Notes: generated by a model from the sequence alone, not told the origin. A stretch of 64,000 nucleotides of DNA from Saccharomonospora sp. CUA-673 (GCF_001942305.1 NZ_MKKE01000011.1:1-64000); one strand, 5' to 3'. Counted from the first letter of the stretch, positions 27,391-38,348 are shown. Program-made: numbers and translations.

Positions 27391-27642
27391 CCCGCACACC
27401 TCCCCTGCGCCACCTCGCCGGTACCGGGCACCGGGAATCTACCGCGTGCCCCTCGGCGCCGGGTGCAGATGGCCCCGATTCGGCCCCGGGAACGCTGTGA
27501 AGTCTGGGGTGTGTGTGGCGCAGCGGGCGTATGCAGTGCAAAATGTGCAGGAGATAACTGATGCGGTGCTCATGTACCGGCCTGACGTGGTTCGCGAGGT
27601 CGTAGGGGAAGACGCCCCTCGTCGAACAAGCGGAGGTCAGCA

Positions 27643-28134
27643 GTGAGCACTCGTGGCGTTGTGTACGTCCACTCGTCGCCGTCTGCGGTGTGTCCGCACG
27701 TCGAGTGGGCGATGTCAGGCACGCTCGGAACGCGTGTCGAGTTGCGCTGGACAGCGCAGCCGGCCGCGCCCGGGCAATTGCGCGCGGAATGCGAATGGCG
27801 AGGTTCGGCCGGCACCGCGAGCAAGCTCGCAAGCGCGCTCAAGGCATGGCCGATGATCCGCTTCGAGATCACCGAGGAACCCAGCCCCGGCATCGACGGG
27901 CAACGGTTCTGCTACGCACCCGGCCTGGGCCTGTGGCACGCCCGGACCAGCGCCAACGGCGACATCGTGGTGCCCGAGGACCAACTGCGCACCCTCGTGG
28001 CCAAGAGCCGCGCCTCCGAACAGCTCGCCCACCGCATCGACGAACTGCTGGGCGCGGGCTGGGACGAGGCACTCGAACCGTTCCGGCACGCCGGCGACGG
28101 CGCACCGGTCACCTGGTTGCACCAGGTCGGCTGA
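27643..28134 (+). CDS. DUF3145 family protein
   Basis: 163 aa, full length. It has the actinobacterial DUF3145 start GVVYVHSSPSAVCPHVEWA and the core WPMIRFEITEEPS. The family is widely conserved in actinobacteria and uncharacterised. GTG start after CGGAGG. The 250 bp upstream probably holds its promoter; I could not place one confidently. Confidence 0.85.
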   Translation: MSTRGVVYVHSSPSAVCPHVEWAMSGTLGTRVELRWTAQPAAPGQLRAECEWRGSAGTASKLASALKAWPMIRFEITEEPSPGIDGQRFCYAPGLGLWHARTSANGDIVVPEDQLRTLVAKSRASEQLAHRIDELLGAGWDEALEPFRHAGDGAPVTWLHQVG

Positions 28135-28180
28135 CCTCGACAGATCCACCGGAACGCCGCCGGCGCAGTATTCTGGACCG

Positions 28181-28774
28181 GTGCCGTCCACGACTCATCC
28201 GACCCGGCGCTGGCTGGTTCCGGTGCTGGTCGCGGTCGTGGCATTCACCCTCGGCGGCGGTCTCGTGGCCCGCGAGCTCTACCAGGAGCCGCAGTCGGCG
28301 TCCGATGCCGCGGCCGCGCAGACCTCCACCGCGCCGGCCTCACCGCAGCCCGAGGAGCAGCCGGGATCCTCGCGGGTGCAGATGGCCCCCGACGCCGCTG
28401 CCCACCCGGAGGCCGGTCCGGTGCGAGGAGTGCTGCAGAACTACTTCGACGCGATCAACGAACGCGACTACGACCGATGGGTCACGACGGTCGTCAGCGA
28501 CCGCGCCGCCGTCCAACCCGAGGACGTGTGGCGCGCCAACTACCGCAGCACCCGCGACGGCAGCATCCGCGTCTACCGGATCGACCCCGCCCCCGAGGGC
28601 CAACTGACCGCCCTGGTCGGGTTCACCAGCGTCCAGAGCGCCGCGGACGCACCCGACGACCTGGCGTCCGACTGCATCCGCTGGCGACTTGCGTTCCCTC
28701 TCACCGACGAGGAGGGCGAATGGCGGATCGGGACGGTGCCACCCGGCACCGTCCCGGAACAGTCCCGCTGCTGA
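28181..28774 (+). CDS. Membrane-anchored hypothetical protein
   Basis: 197 aa. N-terminal membrane helix (WLVPVLVAVVAFTLGGGLVA), a Ser/Ala/Pro linker, then an extracytoplasmic domain (VLQNYFDAINERDYDRWVTTV) of NTF2/SnoaL-like appearance as in actinobacterial envelope proteins. TATTCT at 28169 is six bases before the GTG, consistent with leaderless transcription. Ligand unknown. Confidence 0.65.
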   Translation: MPSTTHPTRRWLVPVLVAVVAFTLGGGLVARELYQEPQSASDAAAAQTSTAPASPQPEEQPGSSRVQMAPDAAAHPEAGPVRGVLQNYFDAINERDYDRWVTTVVSDRAAVQPEDVWRANYRSTRDGSIRVYRIDPAPEGQLTALVGFTSVQSAADAPDDLASDCIRWRLAFPLTDEEGEWRIGTVPPGTVPEQSRC

Positions 28775-28812
28775 AACCGCGCTGCTGAAACCTTGCTGCC
28801 GAGACCTGCCGG

Positions 28813-30059
28813 TCAGGCCTGGGCGAACAGCAGGGCGGTGTTGTGCCCGCCGAATCCGAACGAGTTGCTGATCGCGGCGGAGAGCTCCATCTTGCGGGGC
28901 TCGCCTGCCACGACGTCCAGTTCGACCTTCGGGTCGAGCTCGCCGAGGTTGAGGGTGTGCGGCACGACGCCGTGGTGGATCGCCAGCAGCGTCGCGATGC
29001 CCTCGACCGCGCCGGCACCGCCGACGAGGTGGCCGAGCGCGCCCTTCGGGGCGGTCACGGCCGGGTGGTCACCGAGGGCCTTGCGGATGGCGGCGGCCTC
29101 GCCGACGTCGCCGACGACCGTCGAGGTGGCGTGGGCGTTGACGTGCCCCACGTCCTGCGGCGTCAGCCCGGCCTGGTCGATGGCCTCCCGCATGGCGGCG
29201 ATCTGGCCGATTCCCTCGGGGTGGTTGCCCGTGATGTGGTAGCGTCCGAGGTGATGCCCGTGCCGGCCAGCCGGCCGTAGATGCGGGCGCCGCGCGCCCG
29301 CGCGTGGTCGGCGCGTTCCAGCACGAGCACGCCCGCGCCCTCGCCCAGCACGAAACCGTCCCGGTCGACGTCGAACGGCCGCGACGCGGCGGCCGGGTCG
29401 TCGTTGCGGGTCGACACGGTGCGCGCCTGCGCGAAGCCGGCGATCGTGATCGGCGCGATGCACGCCTCGGCGCCACCGGCCACCACGACGTCGGCCTTGC
29501 CGGAGCGGATCATGTCGAAGCCCTTGGCGATGCCCTCGGCGCCGGAGGCACAGGCCGACGCGGGCGAGTGCACTCCGGCGCGCGCCCGCAGCTCGATGCC
29601 GACGTGGGCGGCCGGGCCGTTGGGCATGAGCATCGGCACCGTCAGCGGGGACACCTTGCGCATCCCGTGCTGTTCCAGGTTGTCGTCCTGGTCGAGCAGG
29701 GTCACCGGGCCGCCGATACCGGTGCCGATCGACACCCCGAGGCGTTCGGGCTCGATGTCCTCACGCTCGTCGGTGGGAAGTTCGAACCCCGCGTCGGCCC
29801 ACGCCTGCCAGGCCGCGATCAACGCGACCTGCTCGCAGCGGTCGAGCCGCCGCGCCTGGACCCGCGGGATCCGCTCGGTCGGCTCCTCGGCGAGGGACGC
29901 GCCGATCCGGACGGGGAGGTCGAAAGTGTCCACCCAGTCCGCCTCGATGGCGCGGATGCCGCTCCGCCCGGCAAGAAGTCCATCCCATGTGGACGTCACG
30001 TCCGGGCCGAGCGGCGTGGTCGCACCGATCCCGGTGATCACGACGTCGGTGTTGCTCAT
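28813..30059 (-). CDS. fabF: Beta-ketoacyl-ACP synthase II (KasA/FabF), one frameshift
   Basis: About 415 aa. Thiolase-fold condensing enzyme: nucleophile Cys170 in SACASGAEG, then catalytic His in NAHATST and His in SFGFGGHN. It elongates acyl-ACP with malonyl-ACP in type II fatty-acid synthesis. The frame breaks near 29242 (GRLAGTGITSDA then YHITGNHPEGIGQ), with one base missing. It is the last gene of fasR-fabD-fabH-acpP-fabF. Mycobacteria have kasA and kasB here; this window has one synthase only. Confidence 0.93.
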
Positions 30060-30096
30060 GTGGAGTCTCTCTCCCCGAGGTAGCCGGCCGAATGCG

Positions 30097-30342
30097 TTAC
30101 TTGGAGTTCGCGGCGACGTAGTCCACGGCGTCGCCGACGGTCTTCAGGTTCGCGAGCTCGTCGTCCGGGATCTTGACGCCGAACTTGTCCTCGGCCTGGA
30201 CGGCGATCTCGACCATGGACAGCGAGTCGATGTCCAGGTCGTCCACGAACGACTTCTCGCTGGTGACGTCGTCCTTCGCCACGCCGGCGACCTCTTCGAC
30301 GATCTCGGCGAGACCGGTCAGCAGCTCCGCTTTGTCGGCCAC
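30097..30342 (-). CDS. acpP: Acyl carrier protein
   Basis: 81 aa. The phosphopantetheine attachment site is Ser40 in DLDIDSLSMVE. An acidic four-helix protein that carries growing acyl chains between FabD, FabH and FabF. Length is closer to streptomycete AcpP than to mycobacterial AcpM, which has a long tail. It lies 37 bp upstream of fabF and is preceded by a GAAAGGAAC ribosome site. Confidence 0.96.
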   Translation of the reverse strand: MADKAELLTGLAEIVEEVAGVAKDDVTSEKSFVDDLDIDSLSMVEIAVQAEDKFGVKIPDDELANLKTVGDAVDYVAANSK

Positions 30343-30424
30343 TTCGATGTTCCTTTCGGTTGTGCGGATGGTTGGTTGCGACGAACTCTAACGACCCGGT
30401 GTCAACCGGCCGTCTTCGCCGACG

Positions 30425-31397
30425 TTAAGGACAGATGATGACTTGTCCCGCGTACGAGAGGCCGGCACCGAAGCCGACCGCCAGCACGACATCGCCCGTC
30501 GACACGGTTCCCGCTGCACGCATGTGATCGAGTGCGATCGGGATGGATGCCGAGGACGTGTTGCCCGAGTAGCGGATGTCGTCGGCGACCACCATGTCGT
30601 CGCGGGCGCCCTGGGCCCGCAGCCGTTTGGCGATCGCCTCGACGATCCGCAGATTCGCCTGATGCGGAATCAGGACATCCACATCGGACAGTTCCAGGCC
30701 CGCGCGGCGACGGCGTCGGCCGCGATCGGGGCGATCTGCGTCGTGGCCCAGCGGAACACCGACTGTCCCTCCTGGAACAGGTACTTGTGCTCGCGCATGT
30801 AGATCGTGTCGACGAGGTCGCCGGCGCTGCCCCAGGACACCGGTCCGATGCCGGGTTCGTCGGCAGCGCGACCAGCGCGGCGCCGGCGCCGTCGGCGAAG
30901 ATGATCGCCGTCGACCGGTCGGTCGGGTCGACCACGTCGGTCAGCTTCTCGGCGCCGATCACCAGCACCTTGTCGGCCGACCCGCCGCGGATCAGGTCGG
31001 AGGCCAGCGCGAGGCCGTAGCAGAACCCGGCGCAGGCGGCGTTGATGTCGAACGCGCCCGCGGCCTGGACGCCGATGCGGTCGGCGACCTGTGCGGCGGC
31101 GTTCGGGATGGGGTCGAGCATCGTGCAGTTCGGCACGATCACCGTGTCCACCTCGGACGGGTCGACGCCCGCGTCGGCCAGTGCCTTCGAACCGGCGGTG
31201 ACGGCCATGTCGACCAGTCGCTCGTCCTCGCCGGCGAACCGGCGCTCGATGATGCCGACGCGGTCGCGGATCCACTGGTCGTCGGTGTCCATGTGCTGGG
31301 CCAGCTCGTCGTTGGTGACGATCCGGTCCGGCTGCGTGCTGCCGACGCCCAGCACGCGCGTGGCGGCCGGTCCCTGGCGCAGGCTCAGGCGGGTCAT
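30425..31397 (-). CDS. fabH: Beta-ketoacyl-ACP synthase III (FabH), two frameshifts
   Basis: About 325 aa when joined. Cys122 in NAACAGFCYG, His in IPHQANLR and Asn in YSGNTSSASIP form the catalytic triad. It starts each chain by condensing an acyl-CoA with malonyl-ACP; in actinomycetes it prefers branched or short primers. The frame breaks near 30853 (LPTNP then GIGPVSWG) and near 30700 (AVAAR then LELSDVDVLIPHQ), each with one missing base. ATGA overlap with fabD. Confidence 0.93.
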
Positions 31398-32312
31398 GCG
31401 GCCGGGTCCACGTCGCCGAGGGTCTCCGGGGTCTTCACGGCCAGCGTCGAGGTGACGGTGCCCTTGAGCTCGCGCTTGACGAGGCCGGTGAGCGTGCCCG
31501 CCGGGGGCAGTTCGACGGTGGCCGTGACGCCGAGGTCGGCGAGGCCGCGCATGGTCAGGTCCCAGCGCACGGGCCGGGTGACCTGGCCGAGCAGCCGCTG
31601 GAGGTAGTCGGCGCCGCTCGTGACGACCGCACCGTCGGCGTTCGACAGCAGCGGCCGCACCGGGTCGGCGGGCGTGATGCCCGCGACGTGTGTGCGCAGC
31701 GCCTCCTCGGCGGGCGCCATGTAGCGGGTGTGGAACGCACCGGCGACCTGCAGCGGCCGCACCTTCGTGCCCTCCATCGGTTCGTTGACGATGTTCTCGA
31801 CGGCCTGGGCCGAACCGGACGCGACGATCTGGCCGGCCCCGTTGCGGTTGGCGGCGTCGAGGCCGTGATCGGCGAGCCAGGCGACGACCTCCTCGGGGTC
31901 GCCGAGCATCACGGCGGCCATGCTGGAGGGCTCCAGCGCGCAGGCCTTCGCCATCTCGGCGCCGCGCACGGCAGCCAGGGAGACGGCGTCCTCGGGCGTG
32001 AGCACCCCGGCGATCGCGGCGGCGGCGAGTTCACCGACGGAGTGGCCGGCCACGGGCGCGTCGCTCGGCAGCTCGGGCAGGTACTCGGCGGCCAGCAGGG
32101 ACGCGGCGACCGTCAGCGGCTGCGTGATCGCGGTGTCCCGGATCTCCTCGCGCCCGCCTCGGTGCCGAGGGCGACGAGGTCGAGACCGGTGGCCTCCGAC
32201 CAGCGGTCCAGACGCGCGCGGGCGCCGTCGAGTTCGAGCCAGGGGGAGAGCATGCCAGGGCTCTGCGCGCCTGGCCGGGGCATAGAAGCGCGATCACGCC
32301 ACCAGACAACAT
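31394..32312 (-). CDS. fabD: Malonyl-CoA:ACP transacylase (FabD), two frameshifts
   Basis: About 307 aa. The N-terminal IALLCPGQ motif, the nucleophile elbow GHSVGEL and the His in GAFHTRYM identify it. It loads malonyl from CoA onto AcpP. The frame breaks near 32272 (CPGQ then AQSPGMLSPWLELDG) and near 32150 (GTEAGA then EEIRDTAITQPLT), each with one missing base. ATG 32312 has CGGAG upstream; the GTG at 32297 is an alternative start. It overlaps fabH by four bases. Confidence 0.92.
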
Positions 32313-32487
32313 GGCCCGGCTCCGTGCCGGGATGCTGACGGGTCACGAAGTCGGGCCGCTGCGGTTGTGGGAATCCTACAAACCAGGTGCCCCCGTGCGC
32401 GATGTCCTGCGAGATCGGCTTGTCGGGTCCGCGCAGTGTCCGCCGCGAGGTGATCGTTGTCACCGCCGGCCGGGTGGGCGGCCGGGC

Positions 32488-33677
32488 TCACCACTGGCCG
32501 CGCGCGCGGGCGAGCCGGCCCGCCGCGAGCGCGATGCGCAGGACCAGTGCATCCCGGGGATCGGCGGCGTTGCGGCCGGTGAGCTCGGCGGCCTTCTTCA
32601 GGCGGTAGCGGACCGTGTTGGGGTGCACGAACAGCTGGCGCGCGCACATCTCCAGCACGCCGCCCACCTCGAGGTAGACCTCGACGGTCTCCAGCAGCGC
32701 GGCGCCGGCCCCGGTGAGCGGCCGGGCGATCTCCTCGATCAGCTGCCGTTCGGCCGCCGGGTCGCCGGCGAGGGCACGTTCGGGCAGCAGGTCGACCGAA
32801 CGCACGGGGCGCGGGGCGTTCGGCCAGGCCACGACCGCGCGCATCGCCGAGAGCGCCTCGGCTGCGCTGAGGTGGGCCTCGGCGAGGCTGCCGACGGTGG
32901 GCCCGGCGACGATCGGCCCGTCCCCGAACGCCGTCGCCAGGGTGTCCAGCAGCGATCCGTCGCGGGCCTGGTCGTCGTCCGCGCCGCCGGCGACGACGAC
33001 GAGCCGGGTGCCCTGCACGCCGAGCAGCACCGGACAGCGGCCCGCGCGGCGCGACTGCGCACCTCGAACACGACCGTCGGCGGGTCGTCGGACGGGGAGG
33101 TGCCGACGAGGACCGTCGCGCTGGCGGCCGGGTCCCAGCCGAGCGCGGCGGCGCGGGACAGCACGGATTCCTCGGCGTCGCCGCGGACGATGCCGTCGAC
33201 GACGAGCGCCTCCAGGCGGGCGTCCCACGCGCCGCGGGCCTCGGCGGCCGCCGCGTACGAGCTGGCGGCCGCGAAGGCCACCTCCCGGCCGTAGCGCAGG
33301 ATGCCTTCGACGAGCGCGGCGCGTTCGTCGTCGTCGGCCGCGAACGCGGGCAGCTGCTGTTCGAACACCTCGATGGCGAGTCGGACGAGGCTGACGGTCT
33401 GTCGGAGGCTGATCCACCGGGACAGGTCACGCGGCGCGCCGCGGAACGCCTCGGTGGTGAGTTCGAGCGCGTGCTCCGGGTTCCGCAGCCACCGGACGAA
33501 ACCCGCGGCCCCGGTCTGGGCGATGAGCAGCACGCTGGCCCGCTGGTCGGCGGGCATCCGGCCGAACCACGAGAGCTCGTCCTCCATCGCGGCCACGCTC
33601 GCGGTCGCGAGGCGTCCGGAGGCACGCTCGAGGTCACGCAGCGTCTTCGCGGAGACGGATGTGGTGGATCTGGTCAT
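32488..33677 (-). CDS. fasR: PucR-family transcriptional regulator of fatty-acid synthesis (FasR-like), one frameshift
   Basis: About 396 aa. Residues 1-200 match the FasR/Rv2242 N-terminus (ELSWFGRMPADQRASVLLIAQTGAAGF). The C-terminus is a PucR-type helix-turn-helix (QLFVHPNTVRYRLKKAAELTGRN). The orthologue in Streptomyces coelicolor activates the fab operon, and gene order is the same here, so it very likely does so too. The frame changes near 33058, one missing base. The 175 bp between it and fabD holds no gene and should carry the fab promoter. Confidence 0.88.
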
Positions 33678-33774
33678 TTGTCGGCGATCCTACGTCGCCC
33701 GCCCTGTGACCGGGGCCGGAAACCGCCCGCGACCCGACGGGGACGTGGTGCGGGGGCGGGTCCGCACACGAAAG

Positions 33775-33808
33775 CGCCCGGCGCTGCGAGTGATCGCTGC
33801 GCCGGGCG
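33775..33808. terminator. GC-rich hairpin with T-tail between aceE and fasR
   Basis: CGCCCGGCGC and GCGCCGGGCG form a ten-base perfect stem with a short T-rich stretch on both sides (TTTTCG on plus, CTTTCG on minus). It separates aceE transcripts from fasR. The rest of 33678-33963 holds no gene. Confidence 0.65.
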
Positions 33809-33963
33809 TTTTCGTTCTCCCCGGTCCCCACCGGTGATTCCACTATGGACCCCGTAGATCATGTCTGACCAGGGGTTTCACCCGTTCGTGGACAATGCTC
33901 ACGCGAACGGAAAACAACCCCCGTCCGCCGTGCACGCTGCGTGTCCGGCGGACGGGATGCGGG

Positions 33964-36771
33964 TCAGGCGACGCCCGAGTCGGACGTCTGCGGACCGGCG
34001 GCCCCGACGTCGTCGATCCGGTACTGCTGCGCCGCACGGGCGACGGTCTCCTGGTCGACCTTGCCCTGCCTGGCCAGCGCCGTGAGGACACCCACCGTGA
34101 TCGACTCGGCGTCGACCAGGAAGTGCCGCCGCGCCGCGGGACGCGTGTCGGAGAACCCGAAACCGTCGGTGCCGAGCGTGAGCATGTCGCCGGGAACCCA
34201 CGGGCGGACGAGGTCCGGAACGGCGCGCATCCAGTCCGACACGGCCACGAACGGACCGTCGGCCCCCTGCAGCGCCTGCGTCACGTACGGCACGCGCGGC
34301 TCGTCGGCCGGGTACAGGAAGTTGTCCCGGTCGACCTCGACGGCCTCGCGGCGCAGCTCCGTCCACGACGTCGCCGACCACACGGCCGCGCGCACGCCCC
34401 ACTCGTCGAGCAGCATCTGCTGGGCCCGCAGCGAGTCCGGCATGGTCACGCCGGACACCAGGATCTGCGCCTCCGGACCGTCGCCCGCGGGCGCTTCGGC
34501 GTAGCGGTACAGACCCTTCAGCAGGCCGTCGACGTCGAGGTTCTCCGGCTCGGCCGGCTGCTGGTACGGCTCGTTGTAGACCGTCATGTAGTAGAAGACG
34601 TTCTCGCCGTTGCCGTCCGGCCCGGTCTCGCCGTACATGCGTCGCAGGCCGTCCCGGACGATGTGGGCGATCTCGAACGACCACGCCGGGTCGTAGGTCA
34701 CGGCCGACGGGTTCGTGGCCGCGAGCAGGATCGAGTGCCCGTCCGCGTGCTGCAGGCCCTCACCGGTGAGCGTCGTGCGCCCGGCGGTGGCGCCGAGCAC
34801 GAAGCCGCGGGCCATCTGGTCGGCCGCGGCGTAGAGCCCGTCGCCGGTGCGCTGGAACCCGAACATCGAGTAGAAGATGTAGATCGGGATCATCGGCTCG
34901 CCGTGCGTGGCGTACGACGTGCCGACGGCGGTGAACGACGCCGTCGAACCGGCCTCGTTGATGCCCTCGTGCAGCAGCTGGCCCTGTTCGGACTCCTTGT
35001 AGGCCAGCATCAGCTGCGCGTCGACCGACGTGTAGGTCTGCCCGTGCGGGTTGTAGATCTTGTTCGTCGGGAACATCGAGTCGAGCCCGAAGGTGCGCGC
35101 CTCGTCGGGGATGATCGGCACGATCCGCTGGCCGAGCTCGGCGTCCTTGGCCAGCTCGCGCACGAGCCGCACGAACGCCATCGTCGTGGCGACCTCCTGC
35201 TTGCCCGAGCCCTTGCGGATCGTGTCGTAGACCTTGTCGCCGGGCAGCACGAGCGGCTTGGCGCGCGTCGGGCGGCGTTCGGGCACGTATCCGCCGAGCG
35301 TCTTGCGGCGCCCCTGCATGTACTCGATCTCGGGGGAGTTCTCGCCCGGGTGGTAGTACGGGGGGAGCGTCGGGTCGCGCTCGAGTTCCTCGTCGCTGAT
35401 CGGGATGCGCTGGGAGTCGCGGAACAGCTTGAGGTCCTCGAGGGTCAGCTTCTTCATCTGGTGCGTGGCGTTGCGACCCTCGAACGCCGGGCCCAGGCCG
35501 TAACCCTTGATCGTGTGCGCCAGGATCACGGTCGGCTGACCGTGGTGCTCCATCGCAGCCTTGTAGGCCGCGTACACCTTGCGGTAGTCGTGCCCGCCCC
35601 GCTTGAGGTTCCAGATGTCGGTGTCGGACAGGTCCTTGACCAGTTCCTTCGTGCGCGGGTCACGTCCGAAGAAGTGCTCGCGGACGTAGGCGCCGTCGTT
35701 GGCCTTGTACGTCTGGAAGTCCCCGTCCGGGGTGACGTTCATGAGGTTGACCAGGGCGCCGTCGCGGTCGCCGTGCAGGAGGCTGTCCCACTCCCGGCCC
35801 CAGACAACCTTGACGACGTTCCAGCCTGCGCCGCGGAAGTAGGCCTCGAGCTCCTGGATGATCTTGCCGTTGCCGCGGACCGGTCCGTCGAGGCGCTGCA
35901 GGTTGCAGTTGATGACGAACGTGAGGTTGTCGAGTCCCTCGCCCGCCGCGACGTGGATGAGCCCACGCGATTCCGGCTCGTCCATCTCGCCGTCGCCGAG
36001 GAAGGCCCACACGTGCTGGTCGCTGGTGTCCTTGATGCCGCGGGCCTGCAGGTAGCGGTTGAACCGCGCCTGGTAGACGGCGTTCATCGGGCCCAGGCCC
36101 ATCGACACCGTCGGGTACTCCCAGAACTCGGGCATCAGCCGCGGGTGCGGGTACGACGGCAGGCCGCCGCCCTCACCGGCGTGCGAGTACTCCTGGCGGA
36201 AGCCGTCCATCTGGTCGGCCGACAGACGGCCTTCGAGGAACGCGCGGGCGTAGATGCCGGGGGAGGCGTGACCCTGGATGAAGACGTGGTCGCCGCCGCC
36301 GGAGTGGTCCTTGCCGCGGAAGAAGTGGTTGAAGCCCACCTCGTACAACGCCGACGCCGAGGCGTAGGTGGAGATGTGCCCGCCGACGCCGACGCCGGGG
36401 CGCTGCGCACGGTGCACCATGACCGCGGCGTTCCACCGGATGTAGGCGCGGTAGCGGCGTTCGATCTCCTCGTCGCCGGGGAACCACGGTTCGTTCTCCG
36501 TGGGGATCGAGTTGACGTAGTCGGTCGTCGTCAGCGGCGCGACGCCGACGTTGCGCTCACGTGCGCGCTCCAGGACCCGCAGCAGCAGGTACCGGGCGCG
36601 CTGCTGGCCGCCGGTGGCGAGTGCTGCGTCGAAGGAGTCGAGCCATTCGGCCGTCTCCTCCGGGTCGATGTCGGGCAGGTGGGCCGCCAGGCCGTTGCGG
36701 ATCACGTGTACGCGAGCCGGGGCTCCCTGGCCGGTGCTGTCGCTGCCGGCCTTGTCGTTCTGCGGGGCCAA
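33964..36771 (-). CDS. aceE: Pyruvate dehydrogenase E1 component, homodimeric type (AceE)
   Basis: 935 aa from a TTG preceded by GAGGAG; upstream in-frame residues are low-complexity and not conserved-looking. Thiamine diphosphate motif GDGEMDEPE...[10 protein letters not shown], His-rich [16 protein letters not shown], and [23 protein letters not shown] are typical. It decarboxylates pyruvate and acetylates the E2 lipoyl domain, feeding acetyl-CoA to the TCA cycle and fatty-acid synthesis. Rare in this window, it is long and without a frameshift. Neighbours match the M. tuberculosis Rv2241 locus. Confidence 0.96.
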   Translation of the reverse strand: MAPQNDKAGSDSTGQGAPARVHVIRNGLAAHLPDIDPEETAEWLDSFDAALATGGQQRARYLLLRVLERARERNVGVAPLTTTDYVNSIPTENEPWFPGDEEIERRYRAYIRWNAAVMVHRAQRPGVGVGGHISTYASASALYEVGFNHFFRGKDHSGGGDHVFIQGHASPGIYARAFLEGRLSADQMDGFRQEYSHAGEGGGLPSYPHPRLMPEFWEYPTVSMGLGPMNAVYQARFNRYLQARGIKDTSDQHVWAFLGDGEMDEPESRGLIHVAAGEGLDNLTFVINCNLQRLDGPVRGNGKIIQELEAYFRGAGWNVVKVVWGREWDSLLHGDRDGALVNLMNVTPDGDFQTYKANDGAYVREHFFGRDPRTKELVKDLSDTDIWNLKRGGHDYRKVYAAYKAAMEHHGQPTVILAHTIKGYGLGPAFEGRNATHQMKKLTLEDLKLFRDSQRIPISDEELERDPTLPPYYHPGENSPEIEYMQGRRKTLGGYVPERRPTRAKPLVLPGDKVYDTIRKGSGKQEVATTMAFVRLVRELAKDAELGQRIVPIIPDEARTFGLDSMFPTNKIYNPHGQTYTSVDAQLMLAYKESEQGQLLHEGINEAGSTASFTAVGTSYATHGEPMIPIYIFYSMFGFQRTGDGLYAAADQMARGFVLGATAGRTTLTGEGLQHADGHSILLAATNPSAVTYDPAWSFEIAHIVRDGLRRMYGETGPDGNGENVFYYMTVYNEPYQQPAEPENLDVDGLLKGLYRYAEAPAGDGPEAQILVSGVTMPDSLRAQQMLLDEWGVRAAVWSATSWTELRREAVEVDRDNFLYPADEPRVPYVTQALQGADGPFVAVSDWMRAVPDLVRPWVPGDMLTLGTDGFGFSDTRPAARRHFLVDAESITVGVLTALARQGKVDQETVARAAQQYRIDDVGAAGPQTSDSGVA

Positions 36772-37298
36772 GGGATCTCCTCGCCGAGTCGTCGCTGTCT
36801 GTCGGAAGGGCTGGTCTGTCGCTCTGGTCTGTTCGGCTGGTGTGTCAGCCGGTTGCTGCGGTCGTGCCGCCGCACCCGGCCTTTCCGCGCGGTTGTGGCG
36901 CGGCCGCCTGCCGAGTGGGTGGTGACCTTCTCGTGAGCCCATCGTCGTCGCATCGACGGTGCGGTGTCATCGCTACTCGGCGGTAACGTGCCATCGGTGT
37001 CGTGCGCGGCGAACGGCCCAGGTCAGCCCGGGGTTCCGGGTGCCTGCTCCCACCCTAGACCCGATCGTCGCGGATGCGACGTTCGATCCGGTTCTATACC
37101 TGTCTAACGCGCGCGCGTGCGCGCGCGACGCGGCTGTGACCGGGGCATTCGCTGTGCGATGCTGGGCACAAGCGAACGGGTGTTCCGGTGTGGACGGTTG
37201 CGTACGGGCCGTCATCAGTGTTCGCTGAACGCATCCGTGTAAGCAGTGCGAGTACCGAACACGGCTCGCACACCGTTGTTCGTTGGAGGAGTGAAGTC
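36772..37298. other. Intergenic region between aceE and the DUF3052 gene
   Basis: 527 bp without a convincing gene; it should hold the promoters of both divergent genes. Bases 37108-37130 are an almost unbroken alternating C/G run with one T (Z-DNA-prone). I saw no certain -35/-10 pair. Confidence 0.5.
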
Positions 37299-37724
37299 GT
37301 GGTCGCCGCGGGAGACGCTGATCAGCACGGCGTCGCCGAGAGGCTTGGCATCAAGCCGGACATGGTGGTCCAGGAGATCGGCTGGGACGAGGACGTCGAC
37401 GACGACCTGCGCGCGGCCATCGAGTCGCATACCGGCACGGAGCTGCTCGACGAGGACGCGGACGAGGTGATCGACGTGGTTCTGCTGTGGTGGCGGGACG
37501 GCGACGGGGACCTCGGGGACGCGCTCGTCGACGCGCGAAGTCCGCTCGACGAGGAAGGCGTCGTGTGGGTGCTCACCCCGAAGACCGGGCAGCCTGGACA
37601 CGTCGAACCGAGCGAGATCGCCGAGGCCGTGCCGACCGTCGGACTGTCGCAGACCTCCAACCTGTCGGTGGGTGACGACTGGACGGCCACCCGGCTGGTT
37701 CCGCGGTCGACGTCGCGTCGCTGA
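37299..37724 (+). CDS. DUF3052 family protein (Rv2239c-like)
   Basis: 141 aa. The family pattern starts GVAERLGIKPDMVVQEIGWDED, continues VIDVVLLWWRDGDGDL, and ends DWTATRLVPR. It is conserved next to aceE and ahpE across actinobacteria, function unknown. The GTG start is supported by GGAGGAG seven bases ahead; longer in-frame forms lack this. Confidence 0.85.
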   Translation: MVAAGDADQHGVAERLGIKPDMVVQEIGWDEDVDDDLRAAIESHTGTELLDEDADEVIDVVLLWWRDGDGDLGDALVDARSPLDEEGVVWVLTPKTGQPGHVEPSEIAEAVPTVGLSQTSNLSVGDDWTATRLVPRSTSRR

Positions 37725-37836
37725 GATCACCGCCGGGCCGACCGCCGGTCGCGTGCGTGCGCGCTAGGGTGGACGGGCACACGCGGTTCCGCCGGTGTTC
37801 GGCGGGCCGGAAAGAGCACGCGAGAGGGAGCTCTGT

Positions 37837-38298
37837 ATGGCGGTCGAGGTCGGTTCCGAAGCCCCGGACTTCACGCTGAATGACTACAACAAGCAGGAAG
37901 TCACCCTGTCGTCGTACCGCGGGGACAAGCCGGTGCTGCTCGTGTTCTACCCGTTCGCGTTCAGCGGCATCTGCCAGGGCGAGCTCTGCCAGCTGCGCGA
38001 CGAGTTCGCAGACTACGAGGGCGAGGGCGTCCAGATCCTCGGCGTCTCGGTGGACACGCCGTTCTCGCTGAAGGCGTGGGCCGAGCAGCAGGGTTACCAG
38101 TTCCCGCTGCTGTCGGACTTCTGGCCGCACGGCGAGGTCGCGAAGAAGTACGGCGTCTTCAACGACCAGGCGGGCCTGGCCGTGCGCGGCACCTTCCTGA
38201 TCGACAAGGAAGGCGTCGTCAAGTACGCCGAGGTCAACCAGCCCGGCGAGGCGCGCGACCAGGAAGCCTGGAAGAAGGCTGTCGCACAGCTCGGCTGA
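37837..38298 (+). CDS. ahpE: Peroxiredoxin, AhpE subfamily
   Basis: 153 aa thioredoxin-fold peroxidase that reduces hydroperoxides and peroxynitrite. The peroxidatic Cys46 lies in PFAFSGICQGELC. M. tuberculosis AhpE is described as a 1-Cys enzyme, but here a second Cys51 five residues later gives the C-x4-C layout of PrxQ/BCP, allowing an intramolecular disulfide. Synteny with aceE and DUF3052 supports the AhpE call. A GAGAGGGAG ribosome site precedes the ATG. Confidence 0.92.
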   Translation: MAVEVGSEAPDFTLNDYNKQEVTLSSYRGDKPVLLVFYPFAFSGICQGELCQLRDEFADYEGEGVQILGVSVDTPFSLKAWAEQQGYQFPLLSDFWPHGEVAKKYGVFNDQAGLAVRGTFLIDKEGVVKYAEVNQPGEARDQEAWKKAVAQLG

Positions 38299-38348
38299 GG
38301 CCGAGGCACCACCCGGACCCGCCACCGACGCGTGGCGAGTCCGGTCCA

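Noticed and set aside
32113-32463. Separate small gene between fasR and fabD
   Set aside because: Its only meaningful segment is the part of FabD displaced by two missing bases; the rest is non-coding leader.
33895-36936. Very long plus-strand open frame opposite aceE
   Set aside because: It is the antisense shadow of aceE; its sequence is Arg/Val/Leu-rich with no recognisable domain.
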